Shown: piece by piece, positions 45,601 to 57,995 of the stretch
Layout: every line of letters begins with the position of its first letter
How positions within the stretch are numbered: the first letter of the stretch is position 1
Source of the DNA: Urechis unicinctus
Taxonomy: Eukaryota; Annelida; Polychaeta; Xenopneusta; Urechidae
Length of the DNA stretch: 64,000 nucleotides
NCBI GenBank assembly: GCA_034190875.2
Contig: CM067344.1
Span: 32,722,608 to 32,786,607 of the forward strand
Direction of reading: 5' to 3'
Program-made: the position numbers and the translations under genes
Notes under the pieces: model-generated
Database searches by the model: none
Seen by the model: the letters and a program-made list of their open reading frames with translations, nothing else
What the model was told of the DNA's origin: nothing

Positions 45601-48600
45601 TGCACAGCATGTGTGACCGCTGGAATGCCCAGCATTCGCAAGATGGCATGGTGTTGTCCGAACCCAGACAAACTGTGTATAGTCGGTTTTGCTTTGATGC
45701 GGATTGCACATCATATGTAACTGGGTTGCTGCCTATCCTCTCACTTATCATGCTTGCATCAATGTGCACAGCTTTTTGATGGACTGCCCGCAGGTGTTTT
45801 GATGAGGAACTGTGGGCGGTGATGGAGGTCAGCAGGGAGGTCTTTGTTACCCTCGCGCCATCCACCAGACATGGATATGTTGGACTCCAAATACCTAGGG
45901 AGCAATGTTATCAGGAATATAGTACGATATGATAACATTGCTGTAGCAACTCTCCATATTTCAAATACAGATGCTGTTTATAAGGCTAATGAATTGTGTC
46001 TTACTTCCTGCGTGCATCTTCTAAGAAATCTGTGACCAGACAGGTGACTAATAAGGTCAAAGACTTTGCTTTCAGAGGCTCAAGGAATTCGAATTTGAAG
46101 GCTCGGTTCTTTGCCTCAACGCCATTGTTGGTGTGGACCATGATGGTCATGTCCACTCTGTAGGCCCATACCCATTTCTGTAATAAAGGTGAAAGTATTT
46201 GTAAGATATTAAGATTAAGTATAATATTAGGCAGAACAGAAGGTAGTAATTTTTATGAACCGTACTCTAATGTAACAATTTCGTATTGTACAATATCATC
46301 CACTATCGGAAATCACTTCCCAGTGTGCTCCCCCAACTTTCTTTGGTGAATTGATAATACTGTACCTTGAATTTGTCACCATGCAGCCAATGATTTGAAA
46401 GGTACGCCTGCAGCTGTGGATTGTCTACCCAGAGCTTGCTCTTTCTCAAGTCTTTTAAGCGATTATCAAATACCTCTTGAGAAAGTGACTCGGCCAGTTC
46501 CTTGAAAAATATTAAATAATTGCTTTTGAAGAAAAAATCTTTCTTAAACACTGGAAGAAATAAATTTGAAATCATTGATCGATTTAAAAAAATACACGTA
46601 CTAGCCCACAAAGGCAGATATTATATGGACACTTACATCCAAAATTCGCAAAATTTCATCTTGTTGATCAGCAACCCCATGCTTTGTTGCTGAAGTCCAA
46701 CGACGCCAGGCTTGCTTACGATGGAAATCACAAATAAAGGTTTTGCAACCTGGAAATCAATGCATTTAAAAAAGTTTTTAGTTAAATATTGAAACAATTT
46801 TTTATACTACTACCCAGTTTTATAAATACAGTTTACTGCACATAGACTTGCACTTACCTGGAAAGGTGTTTGAAATTGCTGATATTTCTACTTCAGAATA
46901 GTCTGTCATGAATGCTTTAGGGGACCACCCAGGGTTGTTGTCACGAACCACGCGCAGAGCTTCTGCCACTGATGTGGCGTCTTCTCGCTCCACCACAAAG
47001 CTGGCCACCACAAAATATCCACAATTGGTTTGTACGCACATGAAGAACAGGGGTATAGCATACTTTGTTGTCTTGTAAGTTGCATCCATGTACACCATGT
47101 CCTGGCCATATCGTTGCAGGAGACGCTGTTGCCATGGGCTCTGATGAACAAACAAAAGGTTGTTTCCTCCACGGCTTAATCGGCTTCTGTGCTTGAAGCA
47201 GACAGGTATGGCCGTGGCGGCTCTGCAGGATCAGATGGCCCATTGAACTCGTCACCTGGAACACATACAATAATGATATTGCGGCATAGGTTAAAAAATT
47301 ACAAAGATATTTGTTTTATTAGAAATAAGCTGTCAGAAAATATATACTTGATGTGTGTACCTTTGATAGTATTTCCAGTGTTACGAAGATACCACGTTAC
47401 TTGTTGTATATTTGGAATTGTGAATATATTCATGCTTACTTATCAATTTGCTAGACCACAGCCTGTCAGCGGGAGGACATGGTTCTGTGGGCTCACTGTC
47501 GGAAGGCCTGAAGTACAACAAAGACTGGGGATCGTCTTTTTGCCACGCCATAATTTTTTGGGCAAGGTGCTCCTGGTCAAGCAGTCCATTCAGATTGTGC
47601 CGTCGCCTGCAGTATATCATGCGGCGGAGGTCATCCCTGCTGGGATAAAAGCGCCTGTTCGTGCTTGCGGGGAGAGCGTTCTCCTTAAATAAACCCCGCA
47701 CAAATAGGCGGATGTGCCGCCTCATTTCACCTACATTGCTGATACCTTCGTCAACAAATGTGTTCACTTTGTCAATGACACGACCGTCAATCGGTGCTTT
47801 CAGATCAGCAGCCTGGAAAGGAAATGCAGATGTAGTACTTGTATAATATGTTATGGTTGTTTGTATAATTCAAAAATATACATAACTAAGATACCTGTAC
47901 ATAGTTATATGTACTGCTAATATTAACTATTGCTCTAATGTTCAGTTATGTTTCATTATTACTTACATCACCCATAATGTGACCTGTGTGTGTACTAGGT
48001 GGTGGCAAATCAATGTACATGCGCCTTTCCCATTCAATACTGTGGTCAGATGCAAGTTCTGCTCTCAGACGAGTAGAAATCTGCTTCCGATGATGTTCCG
48101 TGTTCTGAAGTATCTGCGTGAAAGAAGAAAAAGTACCATGCAATTTCCGTTCAGTTGCATTTCGCCTTAATAATAATAGACACATCATTGCTTGCTTTAC
48201 TGATTACACCACATTCATACCTTATACTGAGGAAACACAATGACCTCTCTCAAGCAGATGGCTGCAGGGCAGTCTCGTCGCTTTGAGCCACTTGTTTTCT
48301 TCTTATGAGCAGCTTGCTTATAGGAATGATCATCATGCTGAAACGCACACAAATACATCTTCATGCCATGACAAACATTAACACAATAGCACAATAACAG
48401 TATCCATCCAAAGCCAATTAAGCCATACCTCATCACGTTTCGTTGAACTCTTGTGATGATTGGGTCCTTGGTGGCACTCCAACAGTTTTGTCCCCCCCCG
48501 ATAATGAATGGAACTCCATCAAGCTGAATCTTGGAGCCATGCTTGATGTGTCCTGGGTCTTCAAATCGAACAACTGGACTGACGTCTATTTGAACAAAAC

Positions 48601-48985
48601 AGACAGATTTAAATGTAAAATTGAATAGATATAAACAGTCCTACCAAAAGTGCACTCATAATTATCGTACTCGTAAATATGCAACACAATATTGGCCTTA
48701 CTTAAATGAATGAGAAGAAATTAAATGAAGAACATGATTCACAATTGTAACATGTTTATAGTTTGAATGTACACACTCACCAAACTTAGCAAAAGGGTCA
48801 CAGGTACCAAAATCCTTGGTGGCTCTTGTAACATGGTAGTATGTCGCAGTTGAAAGGGAAAACTCTTCCATAACTTCCCGTACCTCGGCCAGGGAGCTGA
48901 CAAATCCATAGTATGGGCCAGAACTCCATGTGAAGGTTTCTTTCCAGGGATGATCCGAATCGGCCACTTCTACAGAAGATGCGTT
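42629..48985 (-). CDS. MULE transposase fused to SWIM, Ulp1-like protease and PHD finger (17 exons)
   Basis: Exons, minus strand: 48985-48781, 48585-48429, 48337-48221, 48113-47967, 47812-47440, 47255-46858, 46749-46637, 46500-46366, 46177-46005, 45894-45537, 45314-44827, 44736-44641, 44533-44361, 43921-43802, 43686-43488, 43347-43230, 42895-42629; all with AG/GT borders, about 1,210 codons. Exons 2-3 carry a Cys/His finger-like block (LECHQGPNHH, KRRDCPAAI). Exons 6-9 are the DDE transposase: YMDATYKTT, FMTDYSEVEI, CDFHRKQAW and NNGVEAKN. Exon 10 is a SWIM finger (CECWAFQRSHMLCKH). Exons 13-16 are a C48 protease: WLNDSVIDAYLELL, HWMLLVA, LNPM, LQTDCSSCGIFVLM. Exon 17 is a PHD finger (CSGCLLWFHFKCV, CVNC). 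Frameshifts: an 8-G run in exon 2, exon 6 near 47,175, exon 10 near 45,815 and exon 15 near 43,670. An upstream ATG at 49,018 is also possible. Minor exon borders are inferred. Confidence 0.9.
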
Positions 48986-49038
48986 CATTCTTTTGGATAT
49001 TCTCTGTTTATTACACAAAAACGCGGATGGGAATGCCT

Positions 49039-50168
49039 AAATATCATATTGTATGAACCTTCCAGGACATGTTGTGGTTTGTAATAACACAACACGTGGA
49101 TGGAGGTACGTAACTATCATATTGTATGAACCTCCCAGGACATGTTGTGGTTTGCAATAACACAACACGTGGATGGAGGTGCTATAACTATCATATTGTA
49201 TGAACCTCCCAGGACATGTTGTGGTTTGTAATAACACAACACGTGGATGGAGGTACGTGAATGTTATATAGTGTTGGGGATTTGATGACAAAACACGTGG
49301 ATGGAGGTGCGTAACTATCATATTGTACGAACCTCCCAGGACATGTTGTGGTTTGTAATAACACAACACGTGGATGGAGGTACGTGAATGTTATATAGTG
49401 TTGAGGATTTGATGACAAAACACGTGGATGGAGGTACGTAACTATCATATTGTATGAACCTCCCAGGACATGTTGTGTGTTTGCAATAACACAACACGTG
49501 GATGGAGGTGCTATAACTATCATATTGTATGAACCTCCCAGGACATGTTGTGGTTTGTAATAACACAACACGTGGATGGAGGTACGTGAATGTTATATAG
49601 TGTTGAGGATTTGATGACAAAACACGTGGATGGAGGTACGTAACTATCATATTGTATGAACCTCCCAGGACATGTTGTGGTTTGCAATAACACAACACGT
49701 GGATGGAGGTGCTATAACTATCATATTGTATGAACCTCCCAGGACATGTTGTGGTTTGTAATAACACAACACGTGGATGGAGGTGCTATAACTATCATAT
49801 TGTATGAACCTCCCAGGACATGTTATGGTTTGCAATAACACACAACACGTGGATGGATGTACTAAAAGATATTACATTATGTTGAGATTCTGATGACGAA
49901 TTAACACAGCATTAAATAAACTTTATGAAGCCACATACACGACGATGACTTCTTGCAAACCTTGATCGGCGTTCGTGGTAATTTTACCGCCAAATTGACA
50001 AGCCACATACACGACGATGACTTCTTGCAAACCTTGATCGGCGTTCGTGGTAATTTTACCGCCAAATTGACAAAATCTCGCAGCTCTCGCGTGATTACCT
50101 ATTCTCATGAATATTAACTAATATTATAATTAGCAACTCCAACGACGTGTTGCGATTATCATGCGCCC
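49039..50168. repeat. Right TIR of the MULE, with internal tandem repeats
   Basis: Inverse of the left TIR with the same 72-, 74- and 53-bp units, but about 100 bp longer because of a different unit number; one unit has an extra TG and one carries single changes. Confidence 0.95.
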
Positions 50169-50177
50169 TTGCTTCTT

Positions 50178-50629
50178 CTGGTAAAGAATTGTCAGCACAG
50201 ATTCCGAAAGAAGAGCTAGACTACTCAAAATCTCGACAGAGCGATCTGAATATCAATTTAATACAACAAACAGATAAAGATAATCTTAAACGTTTAACAA
50301 TAAAATTAGCTTTGCAAATTAACTTATCTTTGATGATATTGTAGTGTCGGTTTGTTTTCCGTTGATTATCGTCCATCGCCAAGACGAACAACAAAGAACA
50401 TCGTCAAACTCGAATTCTCCTTGCGTTGACAAGTAATAATCCTTGATAACCATCCATGCACACAAACTGGATGATGTAAATCTCTTTATCCAAACTGTCG
50501 AGTTGTAGTAGACATCGTAGACCATAATATGTCTACAAACCCGCTCAAAATGTTTGAACCACGGTGCACTGCGAGAGGCGAGGTTTTGATTCTGGCAGAC
50601 AGCCAAAACGTTGCGCGCGTGTCTCAACT
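50178..50629. other. Interior of the outer element, right half
   Basis: No recognised gene; a 102-codon minus-strand open frame (50,319-50,627) matches no family I know and may be chance. Confidence 0.35.
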
Positions 50630-50749
50630 AAGTCCGGACTCAACGGTGTTGGTGAATACCAACTTAGCGATGGCTCAGCTGAGTCATCATAACGGCGACT
50701 CAGCGTTGAGTTTGTGACTTAAGCTCAGCGAGGTTGGTGAATACGGGCC
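50630..50749. repeat. Right terminal inverted repeat of the outer element
   Basis: Two copies of GTTGGTGAATAC plus ACTTAAGCTCAGCG; mirror of the left end. Confidence 0.85.
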
Positions 50750-50752
50750 CAG

Positions 50753-51185
50753 CATTTGCAAAGATTACGTCACTGAGAAACTCTGGCGCATCGTCGCCAA
50801 TAAGAAATCCAATGTAATTCCGATTGTTCTTGGACGAGCTAACTACTCCAAACTTCTGCCTCCAAAGACGTACATTGACGTAAAGGACTTTGACTCACCA
50901 GAAGAGTTGAGCAAGTTTTTGCTTACCATAAATCGTAATGACGACATGTACAATGAATACATACGGAACAAGAAAGCCATCATACAAAAACCCGTTCCAT
51001 TTATGTATGGCTCCAAATCTGCAACTTATGTCTCGAGGCTATGTCGTTACCTGCACGCTTCGCGGGGGCAACTCTCCAAAATAGGAACTAGTGGTGATGC
51101 CATGGAGTATTGGAACGAGGGCAAAATGTGTACGACGTTGTCGCAGTTTTTAAACCGAACGTTCAAAATCGGACAAACCATTTGA
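50753..51185 (+). CDS. GT10 alpha-1,3-fucosyltransferase, 3' part (exon 2b)
   Basis: Resumes with ICKDYVTEKLW, the second half of the conserved GT10 motif, then VIPIVLG, PPKTYIDVKDFDSPEELSKF, and a C-terminal Tyr/Arg-rich tail to TGA at 51,183. With one CAG counted, this piece continues the frame of 38,767-38,909 exactly, giving 460 codons for the undisturbed gene, a usual length for the family. As placed here the exon is separated by 11.84 kb from its other half. No matching splice donor at the left border preserves the frame, so this copy is probably null unless the insert is excised. Confidence 0.9.
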
Positions 51186-51915
51186 TAGATTATGTTATTC
51201 GGATGGGTTCTTACACATTTTGAAACAGTGGTTTTGTTACCTGCTGTAGTATTCAACCCGCAGCATATTTTATGCATGCCTTACTTAAATTGTCAGTGGG
51301 CATGTTGCGTTCTTGCCACAACACCACACCCCATTGATATACAACAGAGTCAATATAGGAGGTATATGTACATTATGTAAGTTTATTTGCATCAAGCGAC
51401 TAACATGGCAAGCAGAATTGCGGTCACAAGCTGGATATGGTAGTGATTGCTATTTACACACTATTCACAGTATAATAAATAATCATGGTATTCATGTGTG
51501 TAACAAGGCCTTTCATGGCAAATGAAGATGAAGCGAATGTGATTTAAAACGGTAGGTTTAGGTGGATGACAGACAAGTAAGAAGCCCTTAATATGATGAT
51601 GTGTCGAAAGGTTTAGGACAAAGTGAGACCAAGTTTAGGACAAATGGCAGACAGAGCATTATGATTGTCCAAAGAATGCATAGGGATTTTGAGAGAAGCA
51701 GCTAGGAAGTGCGATATGGCCTTTCAATAGTTTGCTGAATCATATGATAGAATACGGTGAGTTAGGATGGATAATATCTTGTACATGATAATTGCATATA
51801 GGGGAAATTTCATTAAATATGATAGAGATATTTCAGCTGTTGCGTATTTATAATACCACTGTATTTCAATCGCGCTTCACGCCTGGGGAACCAGATAGTG
51901 ATTTTGTTCGATGTA
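51186..51915. other. 3' flank of the fucosyltransferase gene
   Basis: No gene; several AATAAA-like words, for example AATAAATAAT at about 51,474, could serve for polyadenylation. Confidence 0.4.
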
Positions 51916-51916
51916 A

Positions 51917-52122
51917 TTTATGCTGGCAATTCACCAAAATGCAACTCTCCAGCAAAGTTTATGCTGGCAATTCACCAAAATGCAACTCTCCGGCAAACTT
52001 TATGCTGACAATTCACCAAAATGCAACTCTCCAGCAAAGTTTGTGCTGGCAATGCACCAGAATGCAACTCTCCATCAACGTTTATGCTGGCAATGCGCCA
52101 GAATGCAAATCTCAAGCAAAGT
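51917..52122. repeat. 41-bp minisatellite, five units
   Basis: Unit TTTATGCTGGCAATTCACCA, then AAATGCAACTCTCCAGCAAAG; the open frames are repeat artefacts. Confidence 0.93.
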
Positions 52123-52635
52123 ACAGACAATGAAGAGTTCAAACAAAACCCTATTTTTAAGAGATATTGTCAAATGATGGCTGTATCGCTGCCTGCTTCT
52201 CCACGTGAAATAAAATGCAATGACACTGATACTGCAGCACGACCTATGTGTTGGCTAATCACGACTTGTACATCGTTGATAACGGAATACGTTTCCAAGA
52301 TTTCATGGCGGGCCCATGCTGTAAATTGTCAATGGCTGTTCGACTTCGGAACTTGCCATCAACGGTCGCCAATCAGCATTTTTTTCAGGTGTTCATCATC
52401 AGGCGAAACGTGATGCGGCGCCTCTCTGCCTGCACAGATACTTTTAATTTCGCCGTGGTGCACGTTTATGCCGTTACCAGTTCAAACTTCTAACATCCAG
52501 ATATAAAGTTTGGTTGAAAGTTATATTTCCAGCACAATTGATTAGTCACATGAGATCAATTCTATACAAGTAGGACTGTACATATACCAGGAAATAGGAG
52601 TAGCCACAACATCCGTATTATGATGTGTGTGAACA
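52123..52635. other. No recognisable gene
   Basis: Nothing supported. Confidence 0.4.
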
Positions 52636-52984
52636 TCTATATATATTTATACATATATATATAGAGAGATAAAGATAATATATATATATATATATATAGA
52701 GATATATAGAGAGGGAGGGGGGTGGGGGAGAGAGAGGGGGAGAGAGAGGGAGAGAGGGGGAGAGAGAGAGAGAGAGAGAGAGGGAGGGGCAGGGAGAGAG
52801 ATATTAGAGAGAAAAAAGAGAGAGAAAGAGAGAGAGAGAGAGACAGAGAAAGGGAGAAAAGGAAGTATACACAGAGACAGAGCGAGACACACACACACAG
52901 AGAGAGAGAGATTTATATAGAGAGAGAAGAGAAGAGATAGAGGGAGAGAGAGAGATATAGAGATATAGAGAGAGATAGAGAGAT

Positions 52985-53042
<58 letters not shown>

Positions 53043-53105
53043 TATAGAGATAGAGAGAGATATATATAGATATATATATATATATATATCTATATATATA
53101 TATAT

Positions 53106-53158
<53 letters not shown>

Positions 53159-53165
53159 ATACTAG
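52636..53165. repeat. (TA)n, (GA)n and (TA)n compound microsatellite
   Basis: TA tract, about 350 bp of GA/GGGA/GATA repeats, then TATA again; the Arg/Glu and Leu/Ser open frames are artefacts. Confidence 0.95.
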
Positions 53166-53450
53166 ATATATATACTACCTAACTCTCGCCTAAATCTCCC
53201 AAAAAACTCCTAAAATATATCCTCTAAAAACCTCAAAATGCTATATCATATATCTCTATCTCACTCTATCTATCTACTCAATATCTCTCTCTCCCATACC
53301 TCTCTCTCTATCTCTCAACTCTCTCTCTCTCTCAACTATCTCTCTATCTCTCCTGCTAAACTCCGCTCAGTCTCTCCCCCCTTCACTATCTCTCCTCAAA
53401 CTCTCCCTCTCCACTATCTTCTCACGTCCAACATCTCTCTATGCTCAACC
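53166..53450. repeat. C/T-rich low-complexity DNA
   Basis: CTCTCTATCTCTC words without a regular period. Confidence 0.8.
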
Positions 53451-53870
53451 CTTGCCCCATAAACCTTTTGGATGCAACGCTCAGTCGCATGGACTATGGA
53501 GACAACATCTATCTGCCAAACCCTTCTCCACATAAACTTGGTGGTTGCCTCTCATTGCCAAACCCTTTCACACATAACCTCTCCTCAAAGGAAATTTTGA
53601 AAGCGTCCTTTGGTAGCACGATGATATTGTTGGACCAGAAATATGAGTTTAGGTAGTTATTTTGGTGCTGTCTGGCCTTGATCCTACAGGCTCTGTGTGT
53701 GACTGTTCGTATCAACATTGATACATGTGTAATTAACTTTTATATCCACCAAAAAGTGTTTGACAAGTATAGCAGGCCTGATATCTTCTTGGCTTTTCAT
53801 AGTCTACAAAACATATCATAAGTATATTTTTAAATGTACAATCAATCCAGCCTTGCAATATAATTATTCA
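53451..53870. other. No recognisable gene
   Basis: Nothing supported. Confidence 0.4.
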
Positions 53871-53871
53871 T

Positions 53872-54050
53872 CAGTGATTGTCACAATCAAATAGATTGAC
53901 ACTGATCTCTCCTTTCAGTGATTGTCACAATCAAATAGATTGTCATTGATCTTTCCTTTCAGTGATTGTCACAATCAAATAGATTGACATTGATCTCTCC
54001 TTTCAGTATTGTCACAGTCTGAAAGATTGACATTGATCCCTCCATTCAAT
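53872..54050. repeat. 44-bp minisatellite, four units
   Basis: Unit CAGTGATTGTCACAATCAAA, then TAGATTGACATTGATCTCTCCTTT; each unit contains the small palindrome ATTGTCACAAT-like core. Confidence 0.92.
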
Positions 54051-57000
54051 CCTATATGACCAATTTGTTTTGTGTTGATATGCAAAAGAGCAGGTCGTCT
54101 CTTGGAAAAAGAAGCAGACTTAATTGCACTTGGGAGATAAAAAAAATTCCTTTTAAAGCATTCACATTTACAAATGGGTTTCTCGTAATGTACAGGTATA
54201 CCTAGGTTATAGCCAACAGAAATATTAATCAAATCCTGTAATATACTGAACAATGTTTCTCACATCAATATCACAATAACAGCATTAATCACTGAGAGAG
54301 CTACGAATCGATGAGAAAAAACCATAAATATGAAATGATTCCTGTACAATCAGCGTACATCAATTCCAAAGAATGACTCCAGCACTGTTTTGCTTCAGTA
54401 TAGATTATAGATAGATGGTTTATCGGCAAAATCAATCACAAGGGCACGTCTGTTGGCACTGTGGTTCTGTGCTTTGGCCATAAATCAGGTTCATTTCACG
54501 GCTAGCATCAATTTCAACTTAACTTATACCGGTGCTTTCGCAGCAAACTCAATCTACCTAACCATCAGATCTATATCTGAAATGACATTAGCCTCTTGTA
54601 TTGAGCACCTTACCAGTAACGATTCGAAGAGACATTGGAACATGCAATATGACCTTCCTTAATACCAGACTGTAACAAGCGCCCCCTGTATCAACTCCCC
54701 ATACGTCGTCCTACACCAGGCGTAGATCAGCCAAATCTATCGCTTTAGTTCTACACACTTCCGAAGCGTAGTTTTCTACGGCAAACTAGATTCACATAAT
54801 CAGGTCTTTGATGTAACGTTATGTCTTGTAAATGTCTTTCATTACGTTTCAAGCAGGCTCGACCTTCAATGTTTGTATTGTTTTGCTCTCCTATTGTGGT
54901 TTGTGTGAACATCATTTGAAGATTCCCTTAAATTTCCTTAAAAGCTCCAGCATTGGACTCATACCCGTCCCCAAGTAATACAGCAGATGTCTTAAGTTAA
55001 ATCTTTTTCAATATCATACCGGAGTAGAAGATTCAGGTTGAGGTCATCCAGAGGTCAATGTCATTTGTTGGGAAAGTTCCCAAACTATAACGGAGTTTCT
55101 TGTTCAGTATATATCAGTGCGACTCACAACACATAATGATGTAGTTTCTTCAGGCCATCTGGTTGGCGGTTCAATGACATTTTATAGGATCATTGACAGT
55201 TCGCTGCTCCATTACTGACATTCCTATCTCATAACTATTAGTTTGCTTGCAATAATTATGAAATTGTTGAATCATCATTCACAATTCCAGTGATAAGTCC
55301 CTCCCACGCCAGCGTATAGTGAGCTTACAGAAAAACACGCGCATTGATGCGTTGGTGAGTAAGTAAGTCAGTAAGGTTGTGAGTTATTGCTTGAGTGATT
55401 GAATGAGTGAAAGTGTGAGAGAGAGAGAGAGGGCGGGAGGGATATAGAGAAAAGAGAAGAGAGAGAGATAGGGTGTCTCAGGGCGTCCGATATACAGGCG
55501 CTGAAATCAAGGGCATCGCTATCATGAGAAGGACCGCAAAACACCGACCACAGCGCGGCGGTTATTAGACTGTAGTTGGTGTGGTGTGCAGAGTACATTT
55601 AAAGAAGAAACCTTCTCTTATCTCTTTGGTCAGCCCAGCGATACGCGCTCTACATAATGTTGTAAAGTTAGACGAACCCAATCATTGGTAATCTGATTAC
55701 ATGGGAGACCCATAGATTGACAAATTACGGACATTCCCCTTGCCTCCCGGTAAATAGTAAATAATTTGAACGTGAAACGTGTGGTGGTGAACTGTTCCTG
55801 TAGTCAAATCTAAGTACTAAATAAAATGCAACATAGATCCAGCTAACACATTTGTATGTTTACAAAGTGTAGATAACTCAATTTGCGTCAATTTGATAGG
55901 TTCAGCCTGTTATCACCTTACAGCCATTCAGGAAGGAGGGTGCACAGCTTCTCGTCATAATCTACGCCATAGAACCATATAGGATCTGCTTGTAATACAG
56001 CGGGTCTCGATCATTCAGGAGACTACACTGCATCAACAACTGCTGCGATTCAGTTGTTGTGATGATGTCAGATCATAACAGTCCCACGTGGATTTGTTTC
56101 GTTTATGGTCGAGCCACGGAGTAGAGGCAAGTTGTTGACGTAGTTAAATGGACGCTACTTCGCCAGTGTCGGCTCTTGGAGTAGCTATGAGCACCATGAC
56201 AAAGTGTTTATTGAGAGGAAGCAAGGTAGGAGGGTTCAACTGCTGGATAAGTTGGACCAACTGTTACATCTTGACTTGAGCTTCCAGCGATCTTAAATTC
56301 ACCTGGGCGATGGGGGTCATGAGCAATTAAGCCTTAAGCATTCCAGTAAAAGTTAGGGTCAGATCAAAGCGAAAATATTGAGTTAAAGAGAATGACAAGG
56401 ACAACCAGCTGATTCCTGTGAGGCTAGAATCTCACAGATTATCACATTAATAAGGATCCAAGATCGTCTTCAACATTTCAGTCTTGTGGGTATTATTACT
56501 TTTGAGCCTTTGACCGACACAGCTTCAATTTCGATGTACTATACCATGATAAAAGCTGGGTATGCTGTAAGGTATGATAAAGAACCCGGCCCTCTCCGTT
56601 TAATAACGTTTAACTGGATGCCTATGTAGCTTGAGTTGCGGCGTAAAGACACTAGACTCGTGCGGAATTTCGCAGTTAGTGACCTCTCCATGTTAGCACA
56701 CCTCAGACCTTCTATTGGTCAAATACCTGAGTAGTGCTTGCGCGTTCACCTTAAACTTATTGGTCTGTGGAATAATATGTGAACTTCCGCAAGATGGATA
56801 ATAGACACTTCAGCCTACAGGTGCTGGCAACTATAAAAGAAACAAAACTAAGCTGCAGCGTTGCTTGAGACTGGTTGATGAAGTAAATTTGGCAGGTATA
56901 TCGGTTGGTCCAATAGCACATACCGAAATCTAAATTTGTCTCAGAACAAGAGAAGGTTCTGACCTTCTTTTTTCCAGCCAAATGATACAGTTGAATGCCT

Positions 57001-57323
57001 TGATATTGGTTGATGTTGCTAAGCACCTTAGGGAGCCCTAAACTTCTTCATGCAGATCCAGTACAGCAGTGTACGGGGTCGCAGTCCAAGCGGCCGTCAA
57101 AGCAAGGCGTCTCTCGGAGAAGGGTCTTTCCTGTCACACTCTTGTTCAGCAGTTCAATTGAACCCATGCTATTGACTGGTTTAATTCAACCCTCTGTGTT
57201 TGAACACCAGTAAGCTAAGGCGATGTGCTTTGCGAGAACCGTAAAAGGATGGGAAAAGCCATCTTGTATCATTCTAATATATCTGTGGTCATAAGAAGGC
57301 TCTCGAATCATCATCAATGAGAT
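54051..57323. other. No recognisable gene
   Basis: About 3.3 kb; a GA-rich patch at 55,415-55,470 and short family-less open frames only. Confidence 0.4.
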
Positions 57324-57329
57324 GACCCT

Positions 57330-57879
57330 AGTAGTTATTATATGTACCTCTTTACACCCCGTTTTTCATCTGTGGATTACGTGGGCATCCTTCAGGGCCT
57401 TCAATGCGTTAGCGTTGATTTTGTTGGGGATTGAGCAATATAATTTTCGCTGAGGATCGCTTGCGGATTCGGTGTGCGATATTTTGGTGAGGTCATTTTC
57501 GACGGATCTATTTTGGGAAGGAGTTGCTATTTTTGGATGATGAGGTAAGTTGTTTATTGAAAAGGTTTAGAAAGTGTTGAAGATATGCTAATGATGACTT
57601 TGTGAGGGGTCTTTGAAATGAGTTTGTAAATGGCTATTAAAAGTTAATAAGCGGTGGTGATGTTGATAGATTGGGATGACAAGGGTAGTGTTATTGTTAG
57701 CTTGGCGTGCGTTTTCACCTGTTTCTCTTAATATGAAAATGGTCTTTACATGGTTATTGGTAGCTATTAACTTCCTCTATCCCAGATAATGAGGTGATAT
57801 ATTGAATTGTATATCAACTCTGGGTGATTTCACAATCTTCTTGGATATTTCACCATAGTTTGCTGACCTTTGCTAAGTT
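57330..57879. repeat. Left Polinton TIR
   Basis: About 550 bp, roughly 93-95 % matched to the inverse of 63,304-63,854. A 60-bp piece of it (TTAAAAGTTAATAAGCGGTG...GATAGATTGG) is duplicated just inside, at about 57,940-57,995. Confidence 0.95.
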
Positions 57880-57995
57880 AAGTAATACCTCATGTCAATA
57901 CATTGGGGGTGTATATAAACTCGAGCGGGTGCTCTGGAGTTTGTAAATGGGGTATTAAAAGTTAATAAGCGGTGGTGTTGTTGATAGATTGGAGT

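Larger units (their letters stand above)
40982..50177 (-). mobile_element. Mutator-like (MULE) transposon, 9,178 bp, with 9-bp target duplication
   Basis: Element 40,991-50,168 begins GGGCGCATGATAATCGCAAC and ends with its exact inverse. It is flanked by TTGCTTCTT at 40,982-40,990 and 50,169-50,177. Terminal inverted repeats are about 1.0-1.1 kb and contain tandem subrepeats. A 9-bp duplication, long TIRs and a DDE transposase of the MULE type agree. It has one large minus-strand gene of 17 exons. Both TIRs and the duplication are essentially intact, so the insertion appears recent, although the gene shows a few one-base shifts. Confidence 0.96.
38907..50752. mobile_element. Outer TIR element inserted in the fucosyltransferase exon
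   Basis: The ends are inverted repeats: GGGCCGTATTCACCAAC at 38,910 and GTTGGTGAATACGGGCC ending at 50,749, each followed inward by a second GTATTCACCAAC copy and CTTAAGT-rich words. The insert is bounded by CAG (38,907-38,909 and 50,750-50,752). Without the nested MULE it is about 2.65 kb. No transposase is recognised in it, so it is probably non-autonomous. The superfamily is uncertain; a 3-bp duplication and the GGGCC ends would fit a Harbinger-like or ISL2EU-like origin. Confidence 0.85.

Noticed and set aside
47189..47692. 167-codon plus-strand frame in the MULE
   Set aside because: Antisense to transposase exons 5 and 6, whose splice borders and motifs are on the minus strand.
38910..50749. 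The insertion as a functional intron (introner)
   Set aside because: AG precedes 50,753, but the nearest GT at the left border would shift the reading frame by five bases; no good donor was found.
52637..52940. Arg/Glu-rich protein on one strand and Leu/Ser-rich on the other
   Set aside because: Direct translation of a GA microsatellite.
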